Both the position numbers and the translations under genes were made by a program. 64,000 nucleotides of DNA from Naematelia aurantialba. Taxonomy: Eukaryota; Basidiomycota; Tremellomycetes; Tremellales; Naemateliaceae. Below, piece by piece: positions 19,955 to 31,801 of this stretch. Below the pieces are notes generated by a model that worked only from the letters and a program-made list of their open reading frames with translations, was not told where the DNA came from and did not search any database. Position 1 is the stretch's first letter, and every line of letters starts with the position of its first letter. The stretch is from NCBI GenBank assembly GCA_021527695.1, contig JAKFAO010000005.1:1426001-1490000 (forward strand), read 5' to 3'.

Positions 19955-22142
19955 TCATCTGGCCAGAGGCATCGACCACAATGAACTTCCTGCCCCACGA
20001 GCATCTCCCCTCGCCACCTTGTCCGCCACGATCCGTGTGCTAAGCAAGTTGATCTGCTCCTTGATTCCCGACATGGCCTCGTATCGCCTCTTGGACTCGG
20101 CATTGCTGCGCTAGCATAAGACTCGCAACTCTCAGCATTGCAGAATAACCTCACAATCGATCCAGAATGAGTAATCCGTTGACTTGATCGATTTTGCCCT
20201 TGATCTTGTCATCCAGAATCAACGAGACCACCAAGCCCTCTATCTCGGCTCTGGAAATATTCAGAGTCTAACGAACATGAGCCTTTAATCGGATTGCACG
20301 TCAAAGACGCACGTTTGCGAGGTAGTCCAGCTCCATACGTGTATAAGGTTTGATGATATCGATGATGTACTGCGTACGCAGTGATCGGAGAAGGTCGTCA
20401 ATAAAATACTGGATGAACGGGTCGGCAGTAATAGTAGCGCGATTCGCTGCACACTTCAGCAAGAGCCCTTGTAGTTTGAACCCACCTTTCAGTATCCGCT
20501 CCGCCTGTTGCACGTCTCGCATCTGATATGCGGAGACGAGGTCCGTCATAGCGATGATTTGAGGATCATTCTTGTATCTGAAGAAAATCACCTGTCAGCC
20601 AGCCCCGCGTGCTCGGCAAGAAAACCGACGGCTTTGTCTCCTGTGAGTCAAACGGGTTGATATCACTTCCCATCAACATATATGTTAACACCAAATACTT
20701 GAGAACCTGTATTCGCTGCGGTGATCCGGACTCGTCGTACTGTCGAAAAGATTCAAACAGATCGGTAGATGCACTTTCCCAAGCCTCTGTTCCCGCGTCA
20801 GAAGAATCGGACCTACCGACTTACTCTCCATCATCCACATCTTGCCGCCACACTCCCTTATGACGCCCATTATGCGAGGATGTGGGATGGCATTCTTCAC
20901 CTGTGTTGCTGCATTGTAGATATCCTAACATATTTAGTGTCGAAGCTTGGATGTATACCAGGGTTCTCACCTTTTGCTTCTTAGTCTCTTTGAGGTCACT
21001 GTACATCTGTATCTCAATGGCGTATAGCTCGAGCACTTCACAGATCAGCATACATCTCCAGTTTGGCAGTGCTGGACTCGCGAAGAGAACCCTTCGTCTG
21101 GTCTTCCGAGGAAGTCGATCCGGACGATGCACCGCAGGTCTCGTGCAGCTGCTTCAGGATCTAGAGAAGGTAAGTGTATCGTCCTGACCACACGGTCAAC
21201 CCGACGTACCGGATTCAAACGAGCATACTCCCTCCTGTCCAACCAGAGCTTTGCAAGCTTCAAGTTGGACTTTGTGGACAATCTCTCATTCTTCGCTTCA
21301 TCGCATGCCAGCCGTGTTGCTTCGTAGAACTCTTCCAGGGTATCGAGTGGGACCCTGGGCGAGAGGTTTGCGTGCTGCGACCGTGAGCGGATGACTAGAT
21401 GCGCCAGGGGCAGAGCTGACCTTTCCCTCTCCGCCAACATAATCCAGGATATTATTGATAGACTTTTCAGCGTAATTTCTTGTCACATGACTCTAAGAGG
21501 CGACGTCAGGGCGGCGTTGACAAACAGAAGTCGGCAACAAACCTTGGTATATCCCAGAAGCTCCCGATAGGTCTCGAGAGCGCTCTCGGGCCGATGCAGA
21601 TGGAGGTAGTTCATCTTTGTCATTTGCTTTAGCGCTTTGAATCCCCTATAGAGCAGTCAGCAATCGCTCGCCTCGATAAGGTGCGTCCGACTCTCACCAA
21701 TCTCCCTTCTCCGTCTGCTCGTCAACGATCGTCCGAAAGGCTCTCAGGGCTGCCTCTGGGTCATCTTCCTTCAGCGCTGCGGGAGATGAGCTCTACAAAT
21801 CTTCACGAAACTCTTTGGGTGGTTCTCACCCTTCGCCTTGTAGTACTGATTCTCTACATCGCCGGCTTGATCCTCCATACCCCCATCGTCTTCGTCGTCA
21901 TAATCGAAGTCATATTCCTCCTCATCTTCCTAAAAGATTGTTAGCGAAACGATTCTTAGCAAGTCTTTTTACAAAAGAAATGAGAGCCTCGTATGCCAAG
22001 TAGATCAGCCCCATCATATGTGGCGAGGCACTCTAGACAACCGCAGATGAGAGACTTGTAGGGCTTTGACCCAACGAATCTGCCGCAGAGTGATGTTTGA
22101 TGAGAAACATGTACATACCATCATAAAGCCATCGTCCGACAT
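19955..22142 (-). CDS. csn2: COP9 signalosome subunit 2 (PCI protein)
   Basis: Subunit of the COP9 signalosome, which removes NEDD8 from cullin-RING ubiquitin ligases in the nucleus. The first exon 22142-22119 encodes MSDDGFMM; the second starts at 21929 with an acidic run ([20 protein letters not shown]) and VENQYYKAK. Further pieces in order are [136 protein letters not shown], and the PCI/winged-helix block with [20 protein letters not shown] and [20 protein letters not shown]. These match CSN2 along its length. A small final intron (about 20150-20107) removes an in-frame TGA at 20151 and leads to a tail with [16 protein letters not shown] ending at TGA 19955. About a dozen short exons, roughly 480 residues. 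Confidence 0.93.
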
Positions 22143-22526
22143 GGCGATTTCTTAGCTCGACGCCTAGGGCCTTCCTATCGAGTGATCTCTCTTTTAGAGC
22201 TGAAGACTGAACCGAATGTACCACTAGAGTGTGCACGACTACGAGCAGAACTGAGGCATGCGAGGTGGAGGTGGACTGATACTCCCAGGATGAACAGGCG
22301 CCTGTTTCAACCTGGTACCATTCGGCTCTTCTGTTCCGTCGTGTCCAGTAGTCTGTCGTGCATTGAGCTGCTCGACTTTGAAATCCAACCGTCCTAGACA
22401 GGTAGCCAACCGGGCACAGACTGTAACCATACGTCCTCTGGTTATAATCATCTCCTTGTGCCCCTCTCCTTTCGCTTATTTGTCGGCTCCAATCAATGCG
22501 GCACTCGTAGCATAGCGACCACGCAA
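22143..22526. promoter_or_regulatory. Divergent CSN2/Raptor promoter region
   Basis: 384 bp between opposite start codons, so both promoters lie within it. It contains no obvious TATA box and no ORF. The compact arrangement makes shared regulation possible but does not prove it. Confidence 0.5.
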
Positions 22527-25500
22527 ATGGCAACCGAAGCTCCTACTCTGCCCTACGCTCGCGATGCTGCTGCAACTTCGCAGTATCTCTCGACATATCC
22601 AGCGTATCCGGGGGAGAACTATGAGCATGATCCACTCTTGACGAATGATGACGATCACTCTGTGGACGGATCTGGAACCGCGTTGCAATACTGGACAGCA
22701 GCCCGGCATCGGTCAAGTAGGGCGGGCAGGAAGGACGACGAGGAACATGGTGAGTGGATATCCAGCACCTGAGCAGGAGGGCTTGGATCTGTGTGAAACA
22801 GCTTTACCGGAAGTCGAAAGACTCTTGCCGTGCGTGGGCGACCAAGGATGGCGGGCACCATGAATCTAGTGGTGCATCCTCGTCTAGCGGAGGTTGTTAG
22901 GCTCCACCAAGATCTCCTGGCCCCAGTTCCTTCCAAAGCTGACCCTTCAGTCCCATGGCGACTCAAGGCAAGATTGAAGACTTTCAACGCGGCCCTCTTC
23001 ATATGCCTCAATATCGGCGTCGATCCTCCCGATATCGTAAAGACGAATCCCTGCGCGACTCTGGAATGCTGGGTAGACCCTACATCATTGCCATCTTCCA
23101 AGGCGGCCATTACGGCCATCGGTCGGAGTAAGCTCAGCATCTCACCGATCGTTATCTCTCTGATGCCCGTAAGATCTGCATCAACAATTCGAAACCCTAA
23201 ACCCGAAGATCAAGTATAGAGAGGTGCGTCTTATCTAAGTTGGTGGCGTTGGAGCCACGAGGGCTTCCAATAGGATGTCGCTCTGTACTGACAAGGCTCA
23301 GTATCTTGATCCGTCAATAGAAGAAACGAAGAAGCAATGTGTGGCGTTGAGGAGATCAGCACGCGAGGAACGCGCGCTGTTTTACTATAATGGACACGGT
23401 GTCCCGAAGCCTACAGCGTCGGGCGAGATATGGGTCTTCAACAAGAGTGTGTCTTTCACACTGGTGACATGAACTTGAACTGATGGAGCTAGACTATACG
23501 CAGTACATCCCTGTCAGTTTATACGATCTCCAAGACTGGCTGGGCAGGTGATTCTACCCTTGCTTCCAGGTACTCAACGATGCTGATGGCGACAGTCCTT
23601 GTATCTACGTCTGGGAATGCTCCGGCGCCGGAAGTATTCTTGCCAACTTCGTCAAACAAGCTGAACGAAAAGATAACGAGACCCGACAAGCTCAACATGG
23701 TTCAGCGACTCATCCGAATCCCGACCTCCCAGGCTCATCTTATGTTGACGCCATACATCTAGCGGCATGCCAAGCTAATCAGATTTTGCCCATGTCACCT
23801 GATTTGCCTGCCGATCTCTTCACCTGTTGTCTAACCTCGCCTATCGAGACCTCACTGCGACATTTCGTCCTGCAAGACCCGCTCAAACGGAACATCAGCA
23901 ACAGCCCCCACGATCCGAGGTCCCGTATCACCGTCGAGATGGTCATGAAGATCCCTGGTGATCTGAAAGATCGTCGGACCCCTCTCGGAGAGCTGAGCTG
24001 GATCTTCACTGCAGTAACAGACACGATCGCCTGGACCTCTTTCCCACGCGAGACTTTCAATCGCTTGTTTCGACAAGACCTGCTAGTAGCTGCCCTCTTT
24101 CGAAACTTTCTCCTCGCGCAGCGGATCATGACCGCGTACCACTGCACGCCGATGTCAGTGCCTGAACTCCCGTCAACACATAATCATCCACTATGGAACT
24201 CTTGGGACCTTGCAGTTGACGCTTGTCTTGCTCAATTACCGGATCTGCTTGATCAAGAGGAGGCGCGGGAACGAGGGCAGACTCCCATACCTTCCCTCAG
24301 CACCTATCGTCCCTCGAACTTCTTTGCACAGCATCTTCAAGCTTTCGAAGTATGGTTACAACATGGTGGATCGGTCACTAACTCTCTTTCATTACGGACG
24401 ACACGCCCGGTCTCACATCGGCCACCCCCGCAACAGCTCCCCATTGTCCTGCAGGTGCTGCTTTCCCAAGCACACCGACTGCGGGCTCTCATCCTTCTAT
24501 CTCGCTTCGTCGATCTCGGACCCTGGGCAGTGCATCTTTCGTTGTCCATCGGCATCTTCCCATATGTCCAAAAACTCCTGCAATCTCCGGCAATCGAGCT
24601 CAAGCCCGTTCTCATCTTCATCTGGGCTCGTATCCTCGCTGTGGACAAGTCATGCCAAATGGACCTGCTTCGCGATGCCGGCTACAACTATTTTTCCCAG
24701 ATCCTCTCCCCATATCCTGCTACTGGTGCACCGCTCGTCATTCCCAATGCCAATGAGCATCGAGCTATGTGCGCCTTTATCTTGGCAATCTTGTGTCGAG
24801 GTTTTCCATCTGGCCAACACGCCTGTCTATCCATAAACGTGGTCGATTCCTGCGTGGCACGACTGTATGAGGAAGACTGGTTGTTGAAGACGTGGTGTCT
24901 TCTCTGTATCGGTCAAATTTGGGCGGACAACGACGAGGGAAAAGCGCTGTTCCTTCACGGGCCACGCCAAAACGAGCTACTGTGTGCACTCAGGTCAACG
25001 GCTGTCGAGGTACGCGCCGCCGCCCTGTATGCCTTTGGTACTTTATTGGGCGCTTCCGCCGCCCCAATTCGATTCGACATGACTGCTCGAGGAGGTGGTG
25101 GCACTGGCGCTCAATTGGGTATCTCGGAACAGAACCAGCTCGAGCTCGAAGCGGGGCTTGCGTTTGCGTGTATGATGCAAGTGAAGGAGGACGCTTCCCC
25201 AATGGTCCGGAAAGAGCTCGTGGTGGTCATTTCGTGTGTGGTGAGGGAATGGCGAGGGTGGCTTGTTTGCGCTGCATGGGCGTATTACGAACAAGAAGTC
25301 GCGCTGGCTGCGACCGAGAATGATGAAGAGCCGAGTGACGTGGTGGAAGCTGCGCTGGAAGTGTGGCAGTCAAAACAGCCTGACGATGCAACACACGCAC
25401 ACAACACAACTTTACTCAGCTCGTTCAAGGTGCTCTTCGAGACCCTGCTAGATCTATCTGTCGACCCCCACACCGAAGTGGCTCTCATGGCATCCACAGT

Positions 25501-27946
25501 GGTCGATTACGTGGTGGCCTTGTTGCTTGATTCAGCGTTCACTCGGGTGCCAGGCTCTGCGATACAGAAACTGCTCAAGCCTCGGAAACGACCTGTGATG
25601 GGAACGCGACATCCTTCGGCGGCTATGTCGGAAGGCGGTCGACCCTCACGGCCAGCACCATTGAAACGCGTGGAAACCAGTACGTCGAGCGAGGGTGGCA
25701 TGAAGCGTAATGGTTCCATGGCCAGTGCCCTCCGGTCACTGGCGTCTATGACTGGTCTAGTGCCCCCAGAGTCCCCAGAACCCCCGACTACGCCTAAGGA
25801 GTCACCTACCGACTTTGTTCCCCCTACTCAGCCCTCCATTTCGTCCTATCTGTCCCCGTACCCCGATGCGACACACAAACGAGTCGTTCCAGATGCAGAT
25901 GAGCTTGCCTCATCGCGAACGTCTATGGGCCTTCTTAATGCCACCATCCGGACTCGCTCTGGGTTGGCGATGCTGTCACTGCCTCCAGTAGAGGCTGGGG
26001 ATGTCCTTCAAGCACTAGCAGACGAGGATATGGAACGCCTCAGTTTGCGTAGATTGAAGGGCACTCAAGCTGGTGGAGATGCAGACGGTCGGCTAAGCAA
26101 CAATGGTCTGGCGAGGTCTCACGAACTCGGACTCGGCATGGTAGCCAAAGAAGTGAAGGATAATGTCCTGCCGCTGCGAAGCGGGTTCTTCGATTGGGCG
26201 ATGGAATACTTTAGGGAGCCACAGATGAAAGTGAGCTGTCCGAGGGACGTTGGCAATGACGCTGACCTGCAGGCACCCGATGCGGACGAACCGGGCAGTG
26301 AGACGTACAATACCCAGGCATGGAGGCACGAAAAGATTGAAGGCCTCGTAGAGTCCAATCGGACGTATGACGAGTACGCAGGTTAGACAGATGCCGTTGA
26401 AATTGCAATGGGATAGCTGATGCTGGACAGCCTCGCATTCTTGGGATACTGAAGCCGGGACTTTGGAGAATGATGCGTGGCCGTTGCAACTGGCGTTCCA
26501 TAGCTACGACCCGGTCCTTGCCGTGACGGACGATGCCGATCATATTTGGTGAGCTCTGCATGCTCTGCGGAGCGCTCGTGGACCATGCTGATCGCCGTAG
26601 CATGTGGGATTGGCAGAGTCAACGAAAGCTGTCCAAATTCTCAAACCAAAACGTCGCCGGGTCAAGCATCTCCAGCATACACTTTGTCAACGAGATGGCC
26701 ACCTCTCTTCTCCTAGCAGCATCGAGTGAGTGCCTCTACGTTTACTGAGCGGTGTGTTGATTCAGCAGCCGAGGGAAGCATTCGGATCTGGCGAAATTAC
26801 GACGTGCCAGGCGAGGCCGAGTTGGCTACTACATTCCGAGCCATCTCAGATACGTATCCTGTCGCGCACAGTGCGGGCGTCCTGACTGCGTGGGAACAAT
26901 CAAAGGGCCATCTATTGGTTGGCGGAGACATGAAAGTCGTCCGATTGTGGGACGCCATGGTCGAGCGGCACATCCGAGTGAGGCTGAACGCACTGGTCGC
27001 TAGTGTTGACGAGCGCTGACGATTTTCAGGACATCTCCACACAAGCTGGCGCCAATCTCACGGCGATATCGTCCGACGAGCCAGATTGCAATGTGTTTGT
27101 CGCAGGATTTGGCGACGGAGTCGTCCGTCTATTCGATAAGCGTGTGGCCGATGCTGGGAGTGCGGTCATCCAGACGTGGCGGAAACATCATACGTGGATC
27201 CAAAACGTTTATCTCCAACGCGGCGGAGCGAGAGAACTTGTGACAGGATCGTGAGCACTGCTCCCGTTAGCAGGGTGGCAAGGGCTGATCGCTGTTGTTT
27301 AGGATGAATGGAGAAGTCCGGATATGGGATGTCAGAAGACCAGACGCGCCGTTGTACGAGACTGTCGCGCAGTCGCATGGATTGATGGCGCTGGCTGTCC
27401 ATACCGGTGCTCCAATTCTAGCTACGTACGTTTCTCTCACCTCTTTCCAGGACCACTCCGCGACTCGGCGGACATTGGCAGTGAAATTCTGATCACCAAA
27501 TAGGACTTCTGCGCCGGCGGGACATTCGACTCGCCAGCGGCTCGTGATTCAAGGGTTCTACGAGCCTGAGCACCCCAAAACCCTATCAACGATCGGTATC
27601 CCACTCGCACCGCCACACCACTACAGCGGCCCCACGCGGCCGTACGGTTTCCTGCCGAGCGCGGCGAGCCTCGTCTTCCATCCCGTGAGTCGCTCGTGGT
27701 GCCCAGCCCGAACCCATCAGCCTTCCCAGTCATATCGCAGTCTGCAGTCAGAGTCCGTACCACCGTCAGCATCGCCTTGTCGTTCAGTCGTGGTTATGTC
27801 TGGAGCAGAGCGGAGCTGATATGCTGTGCCTGGTTCAGGTGGAGATGGTCATTGCTGCCGGAGGGTTCGATATGAGCGGCACGGTCAAGCTGTATCGCTG
27901 TCCCACGCCAGACCAGACATCGCCCCTCGAGGTCAACGGGCATTAG
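22527..27946 (+). CDS. kog1: Raptor, TORC1 scaffold subunit
   Basis: Regulatory scaffold that recruits substrates to the TOR complex 1 kinase at the vacuole/lysosome. Thirteen exons: 22527-22749, 22951-23127, 23174-23223, 23302-23446, 23493-23547, 23596-26381, 26431-26548, 26601-26725, 26766-26977, 27030-27250, 27303-27425, 27504-27684 and 27839-27946; sum 4524 nt, 1507 residues. The N-terminal caspase-like RNC domain (about 75-330) shows [53 protein letters not shown] and [25 protein letters not shown]-repeat region follows (about 330-760, e.g. [20 protein letters not shown]), then a disordered Ser/Pro-rich linker ([19 protein letters not shown]), and a C-terminal WD40 propeller (from about 1150) with [40 protein letters not shown] and GTVKLYRC. 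The ninth exon may start at 26766 or 26769, both in phase. Length is normal for fungi. Confidence 0.95.
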
Positions 27947-28490
27947 AGACATGTAGGTCAACGGGCACTAGAGACCTGCATCTTGGATTTTAAGAGCGGA
28001 GAGGCGTGCGTCGGCGGTACGAGATGTGAGAGTCGTGTGGAGTGTGGGGTCTATACACCCGGGAACGGTGGGTGTTGCTGTAGGAGGGTCGGAAGGGCGG
28101 GCGGCGCCAGACCGATGGCTCGTGCTGTGTTATTGCAGCAGAGAGGGTTTGCAAAGCTTGCTTGCACATGTATGACTTGCTTGGTGACAAAATCATCGAC
28201 TGCCGGACCGGGTTGAAAGAGACGAGGAAGGAGGAAGCACGGTGCGGTAGTTGATCGCGATGGTCTTGCAGGTTGTGTGCTGTGTTTAATTTGTTAGCCC
28301 AAAGGCTCCGAGTTACAAGAGGATGCAGCGGATAGCGGCCGTCGTGACGACGCCCCAGATGCATTGCATTCATGCTACTCATGCAAGCCTGCAAACCTGA
28401 AGCGTGTAAACCTGTAAATCTACAAATCTACAAACCCCGTATGCCTGGTACGCCGTTTATGCCATTATGCCTGGTATATCTGCTATAGCG
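27947..28490. other. Convergent 3' region of Raptor and MVD1
   Basis: No gene. Directly at the Raptor stop a 19 bp segment with TCAACGGGCAYTAGAGAC is present twice (about 27932-27950 and 27957-27975), so the stop codon context is duplicated. Near 28395-28445 short ATCTACAAA-type repeats occur. Confidence 0.5.
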
Positions 28491-30066
28491 CTACGCCTGG
28501 ACCTTTGGCATGCCGTCGTCTCCGAGCAAACTATCCGCTTCGCCCAGGACGCGGGGACCATCTCCCACACGCGTATGGATAAGCGCCTTGACTGCGCCCT
28601 GTTCCCATCCGCCGTGCCTGACGACGGCGTCGTCAAACCCGTCTGGCAGTGCCGCCTCTCCCGCGTTGAGCGGGTCTGTAAACGCCTGCTCGGTCGGAAA
28701 GAACTTGCGCACCGCCGCGATGACGACTGGCATGTCCCTGGCTTGGGAGTAGATGACTGCGTTGGGTCCGGCGTCGAATGTGTATGCCGCGAGAGGGGCA
28801 CCGTTGGCGCGGTTCAGCTCTTCCACGACGGCGATGATGGCGCGCGATACGTCGTTCATGTAGAATATGGGCGGCGCCGTGTCGAGGCAGACCGCGTGGA
28901 ACTGGTTCGAGTCCGCCATGGTCAGGCCCGCAAAGGCCGGGAAATCACGCGCCGCAATGGCAGCCTCCATGGCCTTCATGCGTGCGGGCACGCCGGCCAG
29001 CCGCGCCTGGAGTAAGGGCGACGTGGCGACGGTGCGCTGCATACCGGCGGTGGAGGACGTGCCCTTTTTCGCATCGGATACCACGCAGATCAGGGCCTGC
29101 ATCTCGGGCCAGTGCGACGCCGGCGCCACCTCCTGCGCGAGCGAGTCGGAGCCGTCGGGAAGACGCCCTTCGCGCCACGCGACGAAGCCGCCAAACAGGG
29201 AGCGGCAGGCAGACCCGCTCCCCTGCCGTGCGATGCGGGATAGCTCGGATGGGGTCTGGGGGAGCTGGTAGAGCGCGGACAGGGACGAGACGAGTGCGGC
29301 GAGGCCGGATGCAGACGAGGCGAGGCCGGCGGCGGTGGGGAAGTTGTTGTATGACGCTATCCGCAGGGGCCACGCGGAGAGCTGCGCGGTCAGCGCTGGA
29401 TGAGGCGGCTAGAGAACAAAGAAGATCATGCCCAGGGCGCAAGGCGCAAGGCGCAAGTAGAACGGCATCAACAGACCTTGGCCAAACCACCATCCTCGCT
29501 CTCCATCTCCCTCCTCCACCCCCTCAGCTCTCTAATACAAACCGCCAACCTCCCGCCCTCCTTGACGACCTCCTCCTTCCCATTAAGCCACAGCCGGTCC
29601 GGTCCTGAGAACGAAGCGTCGGCGCGCGAGGTGGTGGTGGATCGGAGGTGGTCTTGGTCCAGTGTTACAGAGAGGGACGAGTTGGTGGGGAGGATGAGGG
29701 CGGTGTCGCGTTTTCCCCAGTATCTACTTTGTCAGTGGTGTGCAAGAAACAACTTGCGCAGTGGAGGCTATATGCAGAGAAGTCCACACAGCAACGACAG
29801 AGTGGGATTAGGAAATCGAAGAGGAGGGGATACGGAGATGAGAGGAGCGGTGGGGATGGAGAAAATGAAAAAGGCGAGAAGATGTAAAGGAACAAGGTGA
29901 GGAGGGAGAAGGCTCGAACAAGGCAGGGATAAAGAGGGCGAAGAAAGACGAAAGAGAGCGAAGAGCACAGCACCTCTGCAGGGCACAAACTCAGAAGAGG
30001 CAGCAAATATGCTCACTTGATCACAGCGATATTGACGGGCGCCGTAGCAGTCGCCTGGTAGACCAT
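28491..30066 (-). CDS. mvd1: Mevalonate diphosphate decarboxylase
   Basis: Catalyses the ATP-dependent decarboxylation of mevalonate 5-diphosphate to isopentenyl diphosphate, the last step of the mevalonate pathway feeding ergosterol and prenyl synthesis; cytosolic. Three exons: 30066-30017, 29723-29477 and 29408-28491; sum 1215 nt, 404 residues, the normal length. The N-terminus is MVYQATATAPVNIAVIKYWG, the conserved start of the family. The GHMP-kinase ATP loop is NNFPTAAGLASSASG (residues about 115-129), followed by RQGSGSACRSLFGGFVAW; the catalytic Asp lies in TFDAGPNAVIYSQ (about 300). LTMADSNQFHAVCLDTAPPI and YMNDVSRAII are also family hallmarks. The first intron is unusually long (293 nt). 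Start choice is fixed by the conserved first residues. The sequence is intact, with no missing catalytic residue seen. Confidence 0.96.
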
Positions 30067-31801
30067 CTCTCTGCGGGCCTCGATGGCGGGCGGTGGGTCT
30101 AGTGCAAGCTGAACGAGATAGACGAGTTGCGCAGAGACGGGACGATGGGACGATGAGCGCGAAACTGGAAACTGGGCCGACGGTGCCTGAGCCTTGCACG
30201 ATTCGCCGTTTGCCACCCAGCCTTCACCACCCCACAACTGCTTGCCCTCACCGGATGCTGCGGTGGAACTCAAGTCAGACACGGCATCACTACTCACAAC
30301 TGCTTGTGTAAACAGAGGGAAGCAGTGCGCGTCATTCACTCGCAGGAACTTCTGCGTTTGTGATGTTGAGGGGCAGGTGAGCATGGAGCGGCCGGTCTTC
30401 GTCCGACGACAACTCGCTGTCGATTGTCCTGCAATGCGACGAGTTTACACAAACAGTCGTTGGATACCAGAGCAATCGTTGGGGATCGAGCACCTGCTGT
30501 TCACATGATGAGCACGTTAGACGTGAGCACTACATCATGAACATGAACGTCGGCGCACGTCACAGCCGCTTGCCACTTGTGAACGTCATTAAGCTGCAGC
30601 CACGTGCCACGAAGTCAGAGCAAGCTGCAGCCACTTGCAAGAGGATCTTCCGCTCCAGCCACCTGCAGCCGCTTTGTTGGCGACAGGTCAGCCTTAGCGG
30701 CAAGTAGAATCATCCATAGTACAGCTCTGCAAGGCCCAGTCTACCCCACGCGACGCCCACAACATGGCTAGACAGGCACAGTTCCGTACCTCAAAGCGTA
30801 GGTTGTGCTCAGCTGCAGCGGGGCACAAACAAGCTGCTGCTCTTTCCTCTTCGTCCTGATCAGAGCACAAAACTGCCATTCAGGTGATCGGGCACTTGGT
30901 ATTGCCGAGAGGCACGGCACGCATTGGGGAACGAGGCGCTCCCAGCTTGTCCGACGGGGCATGAAGGGGAAACAGAAGGGGAAACAAAGGATGTTTGTGT
31001 CTTCGCGAGTCGCTCCGAATCTCGCATTCGGGGGTCGGCGCCTCACAGGTGCACATGTGTCGTAGTCGCATGGGTCCAGAAGCCGTCGGCAAGTGTCAAG
31101 GTCCCTGCCCGTGACCAGCCCACATGCCCCTCCGAGGATGCGTTGACATCCCTGATGCTTCCTGCCCCGCTTATGCGGCACAAACATCACGCAGTCTGGC
31201 TGACGATACAGAGACACGGGGACAGGCTGAGCGCCTAGGTGGTGCTGCGCGTTCGGCTGCGGCACCCAAGTCCCGGCCGAGAACCGGCAAGTCAAGCCAT
31301 TTACTGGGGACAGGAGGGGGGCAACCGAGTGACAAATATGACCCAATGCCGCAAATTTCGCCGGGGCGTGCGGAGTTTGAGGGCGGCAATTCCACATGAC
31401 GTCATGGTCCCAAAAAAGCTTACTCGCTACATCGGTTTTTTTTTGTTGCTTGTGGAAATGAAATGCACCGTATGCGCAGCTGTTTCTTGCCCAGGTATTT
31501 GGCCCAATAAAGAGAGTGGGCCTGAAACATTGCGTGTGCCGCCCAAGCAACTACTGGAGGATGAGGGAAGAAGAGAGGAGAACCAGTCGGGCAGCGGGAA
31601 GGAATGCATCCGGGGGCAAAGGAACCCCGTGGTCCATTGCGTAAATTCCTTTGACTCTGTCTTGCGGGGCTCTTATAAGAACTGCCGGCTTTCCCTCCCT
31701 TCCGATCTCTTTGACCATTTGGCCTCTGGCAACTATCACTGCTATCTAGACCTATTATTGTGTGTCTTGACCCGACAGTATACATTTCACATAGACTCAA
31801 C
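30067..31801. other. Divergent intergenic region between MVD1 and hexose transporter
   Basis: About 1.7 kb without a convincing gene; long frames on both strands at 30768-31862 lack domains. It contains several CTGCAGCCAC-type repeats at 30595-30670, a CACGTG at 30601-30606 and a T-tract at 31434-31444. A GCGGGG (31664-31669, Mig1-like in form) adjoins a TATA-like TTATAAG (31673-31679) about 125 bp before the transporter ATG. Confidence 0.45.
31673..31679 (+). promoter_or_regulatory. Probable TATA element of hexose transporter
   Basis: TTATAAG lies 123-129 bp upstream of the ATG at 31802, followed by a pyrimidine-rich leader, and immediately preceded by GCGGGG at 31664, which fits the SYGGRG form of Mig1-type glucose-repression sites. 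Function is inferred from position only. Confidence 0.4.
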
